6,971 nucleotides of DNA. Origin: Armatimonadota bacterium. Its GTDB lineage: Bacteria > Armatimonadota > Fimbriimonadia > Fimbriimonadales > Fimbriimonadaceae. A program made the position numbers and the translations under genes. Under the pieces are notes generated by a model that saw nothing but the letters and a program-made list of their open reading frames with translations, made no database searches and was not told the DNA's origin. Location of the stretch: the NCBI GenBank assembly GCA_023423495.1, contig JAFAFM010000257.1:1-6971 (forward strand), in the 5' to 3' direction. Below, in pieces: positions 1 through 6,471 of the stretch. Each line of letters opens with the position of its first letter. Position 1 is the stretch's first letter.

Positions 1-429
1 CATGCCCCAGGGAAAGACCTCGACTTTTGGATCGGAGACTGGATCGTGACGGACACCACGCCAAACGCCAAGAATCCTCCCGGCACCAACACCATCAAGA
101 AAATCTATGACGGCAAAGTGGTCCACGAGAACTTCAAGATGGGCACTTTTGTCGGCCAGAGCTGGTCGGTTTATGACGCGAACAACAAAGTCTGGCGTCA
201 AACTTGGGTGGACAACAATGGCGCATATATCGCCCTTGTAAGCAAGAAAGTAGGTAACGACCTGGCTCTCCAAACGATTCCCAACCCAAAGAATCCCCTT
301 GCCGCGAGCCGGATGGTCTTCACGAAAGTCACGCCCAAAGGCTTCACTTGGCGATGGGAAGCAACCAAAGATGGCGGCAAGACTTGGACGCTCGCATGGC
401 AGTTGGACTACAAGCGAAAGGGAACCTAA
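1..429 (+). CDS. DUF1579/lipocalin-like protein, C-terminal part (5' truncated by window edge)
   Basis: The reading frame is open from the first base, so the gene begins before the window; 142 residues are visible before the TAA at 427-429. The visible part opens with DFWIGDW (residues 8-14), which resembles the F-x-x-G-x-W signature near the N-terminus of DUF1579-like and lipocalin-like beta-barrel proteins. The rest is rich in Trp, Tyr and short beta-strand patterns (SWSVYD, WRQTWVDNNGAY, DGGKTWTLAW), which fits an antiparallel beta fold. Members of such families are often small exported or cytosolic proteins of unknown function, and no catalytic residues can be named. A GTG at position 46 could serve as a start, but the family signature lies upstream of it, so a start outside the window is preferred. 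The gene converges with the SDR-like gene, overlapping it by 4 nt. The family call is from memory of motifs and is moderate; the reality of the gene is high. Confidence 0.72.
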   Translation, partial: HAPGKDLDFWIGDWIVTDTTPNAKNPPGTNTIKKIYDGKVVHENFKMGTFVGQSWSVYDANNKVWRQTWVDNNGAYIALVSKKVGNDLALQTIPNPKNPLAASRMVFTKVTPKGFTWRWEATKDGGKTWTLAWQLDYKRKGT

Positions 430-1112
430 GCGGGTATTTCGCTGCGATGCTTGAACTTGATGGTCTCGCCGCGCGCGTCTGAGTCGACAAGGTAGGCAAC
501 ATACTTCCCGACGTCGTCGGCCGTGATAGACTCGGGGTTATCGCTGGGATGAGACCGGGTGGCGATCGAACTCATCATGCTCAGCAGATTGATGCGAACT
601 GGTTTGTCCTCCAACTCCTTGGCGAAGACGTCCTTCATCATCACTTGCGCCGCCCCAGCAATGGAAACCGGGCCTGACTTGGCAATGGGAACGAAGCCGG
701 AAGCGCCGTGAATGAACGTGTAGCTGGAGTCCCGATTTTGGATCTCGTGAAGGAAAGTGCGCGCGACCAGAAAATGCGTAGTAAGGCGGTCGTGCATCAC
801 TCGAAGGTAAGTGTTCAGGTCCAGGTCGACGAGTTTGGGCCCCGACCACCAAGAGCCAATCGTCGCCACGACACCATCCAGTTCATAACCGGCGGTTCGA
901 ACATCCGTCCGGAGTTTGGCTACTTCTTCCTCATCCCCGATCTCGCCGACGAGTGGGACCATGTTTTCTGGGTTACCGAGCAGGGTCGCCAGCTCTGCCA
1001 ACTTCGCCGATGAGCGAGATTGGACAATCACGCGGTGCCCCTTGGCAAGCAGTTGGCGGACAATGCCCTCGCCAACTTCGCCCGCTCCTCCCGCGACTAG
1101 GATGGTCTTCAT
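426..1112 (-). CDS. Atypical short-chain dehydrogenase/reductase (SDR)-like NAD(P)-binding protein
   Basis: This is a 228-residue single-domain Rossmann protein. After beta-1 (TILVA) comes AGGAGEVG at residues 7-14, which fits the TGxxGxxG nucleotide-binding pattern of extended/atypical SDRs rather than the classical TGxxxGxG. Beta-2 ends in IVQSRS (29-34); Arg33 suggests NADP(H) preference. Residues 80-89 (GVVATIGSWW) sit where NNAG normally lies, and FIHGASGF (133-140) is the beta-5 region with a Ser at about 138. The catalytic YxxxK is not visible: the aligned segment is VSIAGAAQ (149-156), placing Val and Gly at the Tyr and Lys positions. It may therefore be a non-catalytic NADPH-binding or sensor protein, or use another chemistry. 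The ATG at 1112 immediately precedes beta-1, and a GAGG lies only 2 nt upstream of it, so the start is reasonable. The gene is divergent from the CoA-transferase gene and convergent with the DUF1579-like gene. The fold is confident; the substrate is unknown. Confidence 0.85.
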   Translation of the reverse strand: MKTILVAGGAGEVGEGIVRQLLAKGHRVIVQSRSSAKLAELATLLGNPENMVPLVGEIGDEEEVAKLRTDVRTAGYELDGVVATIGSWWSGPKLVDLDLNTYLRVMHDRLTTHFLVARTFLHEIQNRDSSYTFIHGASGFVPIAKSGPVSIAGAAQVMMKDVFAKELEDKPVRINLLSMMSSIATRSHPSDNPESITADDVGKYVAYLVDSDARGETIKFKHRSEIPA

Positions 1113-1176
1113 GGCCTCAGTTTAACCTTCACCCCTGTCCTTTATGTACAATCGGAGGTGAAGCAACGGTGACTCG
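1113..1176. promoter_or_regulatory. Divergent intergenic region with candidate promoter
   Basis: This 64-bp gap separates two divergently oriented genes, so it should hold the promoters for both. On the + strand a -10-like TACAAT lies at 1147-1152, but no good -35 hexamer sits 16-18 bp upstream. The TACAAT overlaps the palindrome TGTACA (1145-1150). On the - strand no convincing -35/-10 pair is visible. A full anti-SD-complementary GGAGGTGA lies at 1154-1161, too far from the ATG to be the main ribosome site. The location is a firm inference from gene orientation; the individual elements are weak. Confidence 0.35.
1168..1172 (+). promoter_or_regulatory. Probable ribosome binding site of the CoA-transferase subunit A gene
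   Basis: GGTGA ends 4 nt before the ATG at 1177, which is the correct register for pairing with the 16S 3' end and supports that start. A stronger GGAGGTGA occurs 14 nt further upstream (1154-1161) but is badly spaced: a GTG following it hits an in-frame TGA after four codons. The upstream copy may be a standby site or chance. Confidence 0.5.
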
Positions 1177-1878
1177 ATGAACAAAGTATTTCCATCTGCT
1201 CAGGCTGCCTTAGAGGGATTGCTCTTCGACGGAATGACGATCATGTCCGGAGGATTTGGGCTCTGCGGCATTCCCGAACATCTGATCTTAGCTTTGCGAG
1301 ACTCCGGGGTGAAAGACATCACTGTCATCAGCAACAACTGCGGCGTCGATGACTTCGGGCTTGGCATCCTGCTGCAAACCAAGCAGATTCGCAAGATGGT
1401 GAGCAGTTACGTCGGGGAGAACGACGAATTCGAGCGGCAGTATTTAAGCGGCGAGTTAGAAGTCGAGTTCAACCCTCAAGGCACTTTGGCCGAACGCATT
1501 CGGGCTGGTGGCGCAGGAATTCCCGCCTTCTACACCAAGACGGGATACGGAACCATGGTCGCCGAGGGCAAAGAGACTAGAGAGTTCGATGGACACCAGT
1601 ACGTGATGGAAACTGCACTTCACGCGGACCTGAGCATCGTGAAGGCTTGGAAGGGCGATAAATCCGGCAACTTGGTCTTCCGCAAAACCGCTCGAAACTT
1701 CAACCCAATGATGGCTGCGGCCGGTGAAACATGTGTAGCTGAGGTCGAAGAGTTAGTAGAAGTTGGGGAGTTGGATGCAAATGAAATCCACACGCCATCG
1801 ATCTACGTCAACCGCATCATCGAGGGCACTGCGTACGAGAAGCGGATCGAGCGTCTCACTACTCGCCCGCGCGCATGA
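1177..1878 (+). CDS. scoA: 3-oxoacid (succinyl-CoA:acetoacetate type) CoA-transferase, subunit A
   Basis: This 233-residue protein has the full length usual for the A subunit of heterodimeric CoA-transferases. Residues 18-33 carry the family I signature: Asp18-Gly19 followed by GGFGLCGIP (25-33). Downstream come the characteristic segments [14 protein letters not shown] (53-66), [20 protein letters not shown] (78-97), and [18 protein letters not shown] (109-126), with a Rossmann-like subunit A fold. The enzyme moves CoA between succinyl-CoA and a 3-oxoacid such as acetoacetate in the cytoplasm, for ketone body or short-chain acid metabolism. The catalytic glutamate lies in subunit B, so this protein alone is not expected to be active. 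In most genomes subunit B follows directly; here the next gene, overlapping by ATGA at 1875-1878, is unrelated. The substrate could be another short-chain acid (acetate, butyrate or 3-oxoadipate), although the sequence looks most like the ScoA/SCOT group. Family assignment is very secure; exact substrate is moderate. Confidence 0.9.
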   Translation: MNKVFPSAQAALEGLLFDGMTIMSGGFGLCGIPEHLILALRDSGVKDITVISNNCGVDDFGLGILLQTKQIRKMVSSYVGENDEFERQYLSGELEVEFNPQGTLAERIRAGGAGIPAFYTKTGYGTMVAEGKETREFDGHQYVMETALHADLSIVKAWKGDKSGNLVFRKTARNFNPMMAAAGETCVAEVEELVEVGELDANEIHTPSIYVNRIIEGTAYEKRIERLTTRPRA

Positions 1879-2549
1879 CAGCCGTCCTAACTGCTCTCGC
1901 TTTAACGTCCGGCTTTGTCCAGACAAATAAGCCCATCCTCATCGCCGTGCGCTCCAAAGTCGGCGCGGCTTACAAATATGCCCTGAGCACGGATATGAAT
2001 GCCGTTGGAGCAAGCGGCAAGATGGGCTTCAAGGCGACTATCAGTGAGAAGCTCGTAAGCCGCCAGGGTGATAACTGGAAGTGGCGCCAAACCTTCGACG
2101 TGACATCGACCTATGCAAATGGTGTCTTTAGCGGGAGCGACGCAAACTTCAAGGACATGGATGGTCTCAAGTTCGACTTGACCACCGATTCCACCGGCCA
2201 AACAAAGTCGATGGAGGTCAACGGGATCAAGGTGGGATCAAACGGAACTCCAAACGTCACATTCTCGCGCAAGGCGGTCAGGGTCGGTGACAAGTGGGGC
2301 GCCGTTGTTGAAACCAACGGAATGCAGATTAAGATCGAGTACTCCCTGAGAGCTGTCCGGGCCGAGAAAGGTACGCGCTTGGCGGTCATTCATGGCAACT
2401 ATCTTCCCAAACAGCCGGTAGTGAACAATGGTCCTATCGTGTTCTCCGTGGACCTTGCGGATGGCAAATTGCTAAAGGCCGCCGGGGCATTCACGGTCAC
2501 CCGTGGTGGAGCGACCGTGCAGGGCAAATATAGTTTGTCTAGACTCTAG
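1875..2549 (+). CDS. Uncharacterised, probably exported beta-rich protein
   Basis: I do not recognise this 224-residue protein with confidence. It begins with a short hydrophobic stretch, [16 protein letters not shown] (2-17), like a signal peptide core but without the usual Lys/Arg at the N-terminus. The remainder has no hydrophobic segment long enough to span a membrane and alternates polar and aliphatic residues in a beta-sheet manner. Examples are [15 protein letters not shown] near 31-45 and a Gly/Val-rich C-terminus ending in KYSLSRL. The pattern recalls exported DUF6263-like proteins, but this is only a resemblance. The start codon overlaps the stop of the CoA-transferase gene (ATGA); no in-frame start is seen in the roughly 75 bases upstream and no strong ribosome site precedes it, suggesting termination-reinitiation. 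Its stop lies inside the end of the opposing riboflavin synthase gene (11-nt overlap). The gene is well supported by length and tight packing; the function is unknown. Confidence 0.75.
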   Translation: MTAVLTALALTSGFVQTNKPILIAVRSKVGAAYKYALSTDMNAVGASGKMGFKATISEKLVSRQGDNWKWRQTFDVTSTYANGVFSGSDANFKDMDGLKFDLTTDSTGQTKSMEVNGIKVGSNGTPNVTFSRKAVRVGDKWGAVVETNGMQIKIEYSLRAVRAEKGTRLAVIHGNYLPKQPVVNNGPIVFSVDLADGKLLKAAGAFTVTRGGATVQGKYSLSRL

Positions 2550-2550
2550 A
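2538..2550. repeat. Tandem TCTAGA palindromes carrying the stop codons of two convergent genes
   Basis: TCTAGA (2538-2543), one C, then TCTAGA (2545-2550). The TAG in the right copy (2547-2549) ends the + strand exported-protein gene. The TAG read on the - strand from the left copy (2539-2541) ends riboflavin synthase. The repeat makes the two tails overlap by 11 nt. It is probably a coincidence of compact gene ends rather than a regulatory element. Confidence 0.6.
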
Positions 2551-3126
2551 ACTTCGGTCAATTAGCTTCTCGACGTGCTTGGCAAGCACGTCAAACTCCA
2601 CGTTCACCAAGTCTCCGGGCTTGCGGGACGAAAGATTGGTGTGAACCAAGGTATGGGGGACCACCCAAACGTCGAACTCCCCTTCGACAGGATGCACGAT
2701 CGTCAAGCTGATACCGTCGACGGCGATCGAGCCCTTGTCGATCATATAGCGGTCAGTCTCGACCGGTGCTCGGAAGCGAAACACCGTGAAGTCCCCATCT
2801 TGGAGAACCGCGACTACTTCACCCACCGTGTCCACATGGCCTTGCACAATGTGTCCGCCAAACCGATCCATCGGCCTGATCGCCCGTTCCAGGTTAACCT
2901 TGTGTCCAACGGCAATACCGCTAAAACTGGTTCGTAAAATGGTTTCGCCACTCAGGTCGAAGTGCAAGGTGTTGTCAGCTATGGCCGTCAGACAGCACCC
3001 ATTGACGGCAATGCTCTCTCCGGCTTGAATCGGATCCGAGATGTCGTCCCACTCAGCATCCACTTGGAGTCGCGAGCCGTTAAAGGCGTTGACCTTGCCG
3101 ACGGTTTGGATGATCCCGGTAAACAT
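2539..3126 (-). CDS. ribE: Riboflavin synthase, alpha subunit
   Basis: This enzyme dismutates two molecules of 6,7-dimethyl-8-ribityllumazine into riboflavin and a pyrimidine product, the last step of riboflavin synthesis in the cytoplasm. The 195-residue protein has the two tandem six-stranded barrels of the family. The N barrel opens with the invariant MFTGII (1-6) and contains VNGCCLT (41-47, Cys44/Cys45). The hinge region has GGHIVQGHVD (90-99). The C barrel repeats the pattern with KGSIAVDGISLT (131-142); Lys131 and Ser140 keep the spacing of the active-site Lys/Ser pair of the E. coli enzyme. A C-terminal helix (LAKHVEKLI, 181-189) matches the trimerising end. Length is at the lower end of the usual range and nothing essential is missing. 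A good ribosome site AAGGA (3132-3136) lies 5 nt before the ATG. It is the last gene of the - strand block, 38 nt after the YraN gene; other riboflavin genes are not nearby. The symbol ribC is used in some species. Confidence 0.97.
   Translation of the reverse strand: MFTGIIQTVGKVNAFNGSRLQVDAEWDDISDPIQAGESIAVNGCCLTAIADNTLHFDLSGETILRTSFSGIAVGHKVNLERAIRPMDRFGGHIVQGHVDTVGEVVAVLQDGDFTVFRFRAPVETDRYMIDKGSIAVDGISLTIVHPVEGEFDVWVVPHTLVHTNLSSRKPGDLVNVEFDVLAKHVEKLIDRSSRV
2572..2592. repeat. Perfect inverted repeat (9-bp stem, 3-nt loop) at a convergent gene end
   Basis: GACGTGCTT (2572-2580) and AAGCACGTC (2584-2592) are exact reverse complements separated by GGC. The hairpin starts 22 nt after the stop of the + strand exported-protein gene and lies within the last codons of riboflavin synthase, covering its residues 179-185 (DVLAKHV). 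No T-run follows on either strand, so it is not a classical intrinsic terminator. It could stabilise the 3' end of the + strand transcript or block read-through, or be a chance result of codon choice. Confidence 0.4.
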
Positions 3127-3164
3127 GAGCGTCCTTCGATTGTGGCGCAGAGAAAGGAACCGGC

Positions 3165-3509
3165 TTAGGCATCAAGGTCGGCGTAGTCAGCAAACGCCCC
3201 ACGGTGATGCCGGAGACCCTCGGCGGAAAAGGTGATGATGTCAAACCGAAAGGGCCTGCCGACCTGGTTGGCTTGGCGAAGGTAGTCCTGCGCAGCCGCG
3301 AATAACCTGGATACTTTTACTTGTGAGATGGATGCTTCTGGCATTCCGGCACGCCGAGATCTGACTTCCACGAAGACCAGGTCTTCGCCATCCAAGGCCA
3401 CGATGTCCAGCTCTCCGCCCCGAGCCTTATGTCGACGCGTGACGAGGGTAAAGCCCAGTCCCATCAAATATTCTGCGGCGCTGTCTTCTGCCTCGGAGCC
3501 TTGACGCAT
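3165..3509 (-). CDS. yraN: YraN / UPF0102 family nuclease-fold protein
   Basis: This 114-residue protein matches the UPF0102 (YraN) family in length and layout. An N-terminal helix with GSEAEDSAAEYLMGLGF (4-20) is followed by a basic segment, TRRHKARGGELDIVALD (24-40), then DLVFVEVRSR (43-52) and a helix with K65 leading into SRLFAAAQDYL. The acidic residues Glu33, Asp35 and Glu48 followed by Val-Arg form the PD-(D/E)XK-like nuclease core; Arg after EV, instead of Lys, is also found in E. coli YraN. The family is nearly universal but its role is not settled; involvement in DNA processing has been proposed. Its ATG shares one base with the TAA of the permease gene (TAATG), so translation is probably coupled, and no strong ribosome site of its own is seen. 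Family call is secure; biochemical activity is inferred. Confidence 0.92.
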   Translation of the reverse strand: MRQGSEAEDSAAEYLMGLGFTLVTRRHKARGGELDIVALDGEDLVFVEVRSRRAGMPEASISQVKVSRLFAAAQDYLRQANQVGRPFRFDIITFSAEGLRHHRGAFADYADLDA

Positions 3510-4720
3510 TACTCAAACCGAAGCGCTTGAATGGGTTCCAGTCGGCTGGCACGCATAGCTGGATAAAGACCGAAGAACACGCCTACAGCCGCCGAGAATA
3601 GAAATGCGGTCGTTATGGAAGTCGGATTAATGATGGGCGGCACCTTAAAGAGTTTGGCTACTCCGTAAACACCGAGGGACCCGAAGAGGATGCCGAGCGC
3701 CCCGCCGATCAGGCACATCACCACACTTTCCAGCAAGAACTGGGTGAGGATTCCTTCACGCTTCGCGCCGATCGCCTTTCGCAGTCCGATCTCACGCGTC
3801 CGCTCGGTCACGGAAACCAGCATGATGTTCATGATCCCGATGCCTCCGACGAGCAAGGAGACTGAGGCAATTCCCGCGAGCAGGGTTCCCAGCAACGCCG
3901 TCTGCTCCTGCATCTGCTCGATCATCTCGCCCTGGTTGAAAACTCGGAAAAGTGATTCACCGGCGGCATTCTTCCGCTTACGATTGAGGACCTCTTCCAC
4001 CTGGATCTGGGTGATCGTCATCAGGTCTGTGTTGGAAGCTTCTATGTTGATCTGGTCCAGCTTATCCTTGCCTAAAAGCTTCCGCTTGGCTGTCTCCAGT
4101 GGGATATAGACCTGATCGTCCGGATTTCTCCATCCGGACCCGCCTTTGTACTCGATCACTCCAACTACTTCGAAGTTTTGGGAGCCGATGCGGACCGTCG
4201 CTCCGATCGCGTTCTCGCCTTGGAACAGGTCGTCATAGACTTGGTATCCCAACACAACCTTCTGGCGCTGCAGTTCGTTGTCCTCGTAGGTGTACCACCC
4301 ACCCTGATACATTTTGGTGGCATTGCGGATGATGGCAATTTCCGGCTTTCCACCCGTAACGCTCGTCTGGGTGCTCTTGCCACCATAAATGATTGGCCGG
4401 TTACCGCTGACTACGCCTGTAATGTTTTTAATGAGGGGCACTTGGGCCACGAGGTCTTGCACGTCTTCTTCCTGAAGGGAAGGTGGTGCGCCCGCTCCCA
4501 TGCTCTGTCCACCACGACGCCAGTTCGGCATCACGGTGAGCATGTTTGAACCCATCTTCGAGATGTTGTCCAGGGACTGCTTCTTGGTGCCTTCACCGAT
4601 TCCAATCATCGCAATCACCGAGCCGACGCCGATGATGACGCCCAGCATCGTGAGGGCGGACCGAAGCTTGTTCGCTCCTATCGCCCTAATAGCAGATTGA
4701 AAAGAATCGGAGAATGTCAT
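3509..4720 (-). CDS. ABC transporter permease, MacB/FtsX type, without ATPase domain
   Basis: This 403-residue inner-membrane protein has the four-helix MacB permease layout. TM1 (about 22-42, with the preceding NKLRSALTMLGVIIGVGSV) is followed by a large periplasmic MacB_PCD-type domain (about 43-270). The FtsX domain then supplies TM2 (275-302), the cytoplasmic loop ERTREIGLRKAIGA (306-319), TM3 (about 325-355) and TM4 (about 370-388). The C-terminus PAMRASRLEPIQALRFE is typical of this family. No Walker A or ABC signature is present, so it must pair with a separate LolD/MacB-like ATPase, which is not encoded in the window. Related proteins act as mechanotransmitters driving export of peptides, lipoproteins, macrolides or siderophores through a TolC channel; the substrate here cannot be told. 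The start overlaps the adaptor stop in TAATG, with a GAGGA ribosome site at 4726-4730. Adjacency to adaptor and TolC genes strongly supports a tripartite exporter. Confidence 0.93.
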   Translation of the reverse strand: MTFSDSFQSAIRAIGANKLRSALTMLGVIIGVGSVIAMIGIGEGTKKQSLDNISKMGSNMLTVMPNWRRGGQSMGAGAPPSLQEEDVQDLVAQVPLIKNITGVVSGNRPIIYGGKSTQTSVTGGKPEIAIIRNATKMYQGGWYTYEDNELQRQKVVLGYQVYDDLFQGENAIGATVRIGSQNFEVVGVIEYKGGSGWRNPDDQVYIPLETAKRKLLGKDKLDQINIEASNTDLMTITQIQVEEVLNRKRKNAAGESLFRVFNQGEMIEQMQEQTALLGTLLAGIASVSLLVGGIGIMNIMLVSVTERTREIGLRKAIGAKREGILTQFLLESVVMCLIGGALGILFGSLGVYGVAKLFKVPPIINPTSITTAFLFSAAVGVFFGLYPAMRASRLEPIQALRFE

Positions 4721-6471
4721 TAGTTTCCTCTGCCGGTGCCAATTTGCAGGCTTGCGCCAGCCCGCGGCTGTCCAGGCCGAGTCTGATTTTGCCGTGGACC
4801 CTGTCCACCGGCCAAACCACCTCCACCTTCCTGAGCTTCCTGCATACGTCGTTGTGTTTCACGCAGCGCTGCCAAATCGATCTTCGCTGTTACAATTTCG
4901 TCGCCCTCGTTCAGCCCGCTGATAACTTCGGTCCCAGCATTGCCGACTTCGCCAACCTTGACCTCGACCCTGCGTGGCTTGGTCGGATCCGTTCCACGGA
5001 CTTCAACAAACGTCTTGCCCTGGTCACGAATGATCGCTTGGCTTGGAACAATAAGCACGTTTGGTTTCTGGAGCGTCAAGAATTCGCAAGTAGCGGTCAT
5101 TCCGGGCAACAGTTGAACCTTGGCTCCAGGGAGAATCTTTACCCGGACTTTGACAGCGGTAATGTTGTTTTCGGTCAATGCCGCAGGATTGACTCGGTCG
5201 ACGATACCGTCGATCTCCGCCCCTTTGTACGCTTCTGTTACGATTCGGACCCTCTGCCCAACCTTCACCTGGGAGACATCGGCTTCCACCACCTGACACT
5301 CAACAAACATGGTGGTCACGTCGCTCAATTGAACGATGCTCGTGCCCTCAGAGAAAGTGCTCGTTCCAGGCGGGATGATGGTTCCTTCTTCCAAGTACTT
5401 CGTGGTGACCACTCCATCCCTGGGCGCCACAACGGTCGTGCTATCGAGTTGAACCTTCGCGTTATCGACGGACACTCGACTTCGGACGGTTGAAGCTTTC
5501 GCAGCCCGCAGTTCCTCATTGCGAATCCGATTGTTTATCTGGGAGTCACGAGCTTGCTGGAGGCTGATTTCTGCCGTTCGGACGGCCTTTTGCGCTTCGG
5601 CGACAGTTTTCCCCTGGATGGCCGTGTCCGAAAGATTGGCCCGTGCTTGATCCAATCCTGCTTTGGTACGAGCAATCGCGGAGTTGGCAGTGATCAGTTC
5701 TGCCGACAAATCTCTTTCGAGCGTACTGGCGGACGTTTGAGCAAGTTGGTATGAGGCGCGAGCGCCTTCTAGTGCACTTCTTGATTGATCCACACTCACT
5801 TGCGTGGTGAAGCCCTGCTCAAGGAGCCGCGTCTGACGGTTGAACTCCGCTTCGGCGACTTCGAAATCAGCCCTAGTTCTCTGCAGCGTTCCCTGCACGT
5901 CTCGCCGCCGTTGGGGAATCGTCACTTGTTCGAGTCGCTTCTTGCCTTCAAGGGCTTCGTCGTAAGCCGCTTGGGCTGTGCGTACAGTGGCATTTGCGAG
6001 GGTTGGCGTTCTCTGCAATTCAAGCTTCGCACGCTCTAACCGCACGCGCGCAGTTTCTAAGGCCGCTTGGGCATCGGCCACCGAAGTCCGGCTGTTGGCA
6101 AGTTGCAGTCTGTAATTTGCGTCGGCTTGGGCGGCACGAGCCTGTGCGGAGGTGAGATCTGCTGCTGCCTGATCATAAGTCGCCCGAGTATCCGAGGGGT
6201 CGATCTCGGCAATCAAATCTCCCTTCTTGACGATGGAGCCCTCATCCACCGCCAAACGGACAACCTTTCCACCCGCTTTTGACTTGATGTCGACTTGCGT
6301 GTTGGCAACCAAAGCGCCAGTGGCAGAAATGGAACGAACGAGCTCCCCCCGTTCGATCTTCGTATAACGATATTCAATGTCTCCTTCTGTGCTTGCCCGA
6401 TTTTTGGCAACCCAAAAGTAAACGCCGACACCCGCGAGAATGGCCGCGATAATCCAATAAACCTTAGTCAT
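4720..6471 (-). CDS. Periplasmic adaptor (membrane-fusion protein) with extended coiled-coil hairpin, HlyD/MacA type
   Basis: This 583-residue adaptor links the permease to the outer-membrane channel. An uncleaved N-terminal anchor (about 4-21) has no lipobox Cys. The first half of the lipoyl domain is about 55-92, with SKAGGKVVRLAVDEGSIVKKG at 64-84. A long Ala/Gln/Glu/Arg-rich helical region follows (about 93-343). The second lipoyl half holds VAPRDGVVTTKYLEEGTIIPPG (348-369), then come a beta barrel (about 384-465) and a membrane-proximal domain (about 466-530). The tail (546-583) is Gly/Gln/Pro/Arg-rich and probably disordered. The TolC-contacting hairpin tip R-x3-L-x6-S of AcrA/MacA appears as Arg212, Leu216 and Thr223 (RQTRLLEQGFTT). 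The protein is much longer than the usual 370-400 residues, almost all of the excess being helical. The start overlaps the TolC gene end by 8 nt and the stop overlaps the permease start by 1 nt, so the three genes are surely co-expressed. MacA-like function with this permease is inferred from context. Confidence 0.92.
   Translation of the reverse strand: MTKVYWIIAAILAGVGVYFWVAKNRASTEGDIEYRYTKIERGELVRSISATGALVANTQVDIKSKAGGKVVRLAVDEGSIVKKGDLIAEIDPSDTRATYDQAAADLTSAQARAAQADANYRLQLANSRTSVADAQAALETARVRLERAKLELQRTPTLANATVRTAQAAYDEALEGKKRLEQVTIPQRRRDVQGTLQRTRADFEVAEAEFNRQTRLLEQGFTTQVSVDQSRSALEGARASYQLAQTSASTLERDLSAELITANSAIARTKAGLDQARANLSDTAIQGKTVAEAQKAVRTAEISLQQARDSQINNRIRNEELRAAKASTVRSRVSVDNAKVQLDSTTVVAPRDGVVTTKYLEEGTIIPPGTSTFSEGTSIVQLSDVTTMFVECQVVEADVSQVKVGQRVRIVTEAYKGAEIDGIVDRVNPAALTENNITAVKVRVKILPGAKVQLLPGMTATCEFLTLQKPNVLIVPSQAIIRDQGKTFVEVRGTDPTKPRRVEVKVGEVGNAGTEVISGLNEGDEIVTAKIDLAALRETQRRMQEAQEGGGGLAGGQGPRQNQTRPGQPRAGASLQIGTGRGN

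Noticed and set aside
46..429. The GTG at 46 as the start of a 127-residue protein
   Set aside because: The conserved-looking DFWIGDW segment is encoded just before it in the same open frame, so the gene is truncated by the window edge rather than starting here.
538..1013. Frames of about 100 codons on both strands within the SDR-like gene
   Set aside because: They overlap the Rossmann-fold reading frame and show no motif; the SDR frame has a coherent fold pattern throughout.
3127..3164. A possible terminator, promoter or FMN riboswitch before riboflavin synthase
   Set aside because: The 38-nt gap has no hairpin, no promoter-like pair and is far too short for the riboswitch; only a ribosome site is visible.
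3690..4549. Two + strand open frames (139 and 123 codons) antisense to the permease gene
   Set aside because: Both are opposite conserved MacB coding sequence, have Ser/Arg/Pro-rich composition typical of shadow frames, and have no family features.
4714..5493. A 259-codon + strand open frame antisense to the adaptor gene
   Set aside because: It lies wholly opposite a well-supported adaptor gene, has no recognisable domain and an unlikely composition, and is explained by codon bias of the gene on the other strand.
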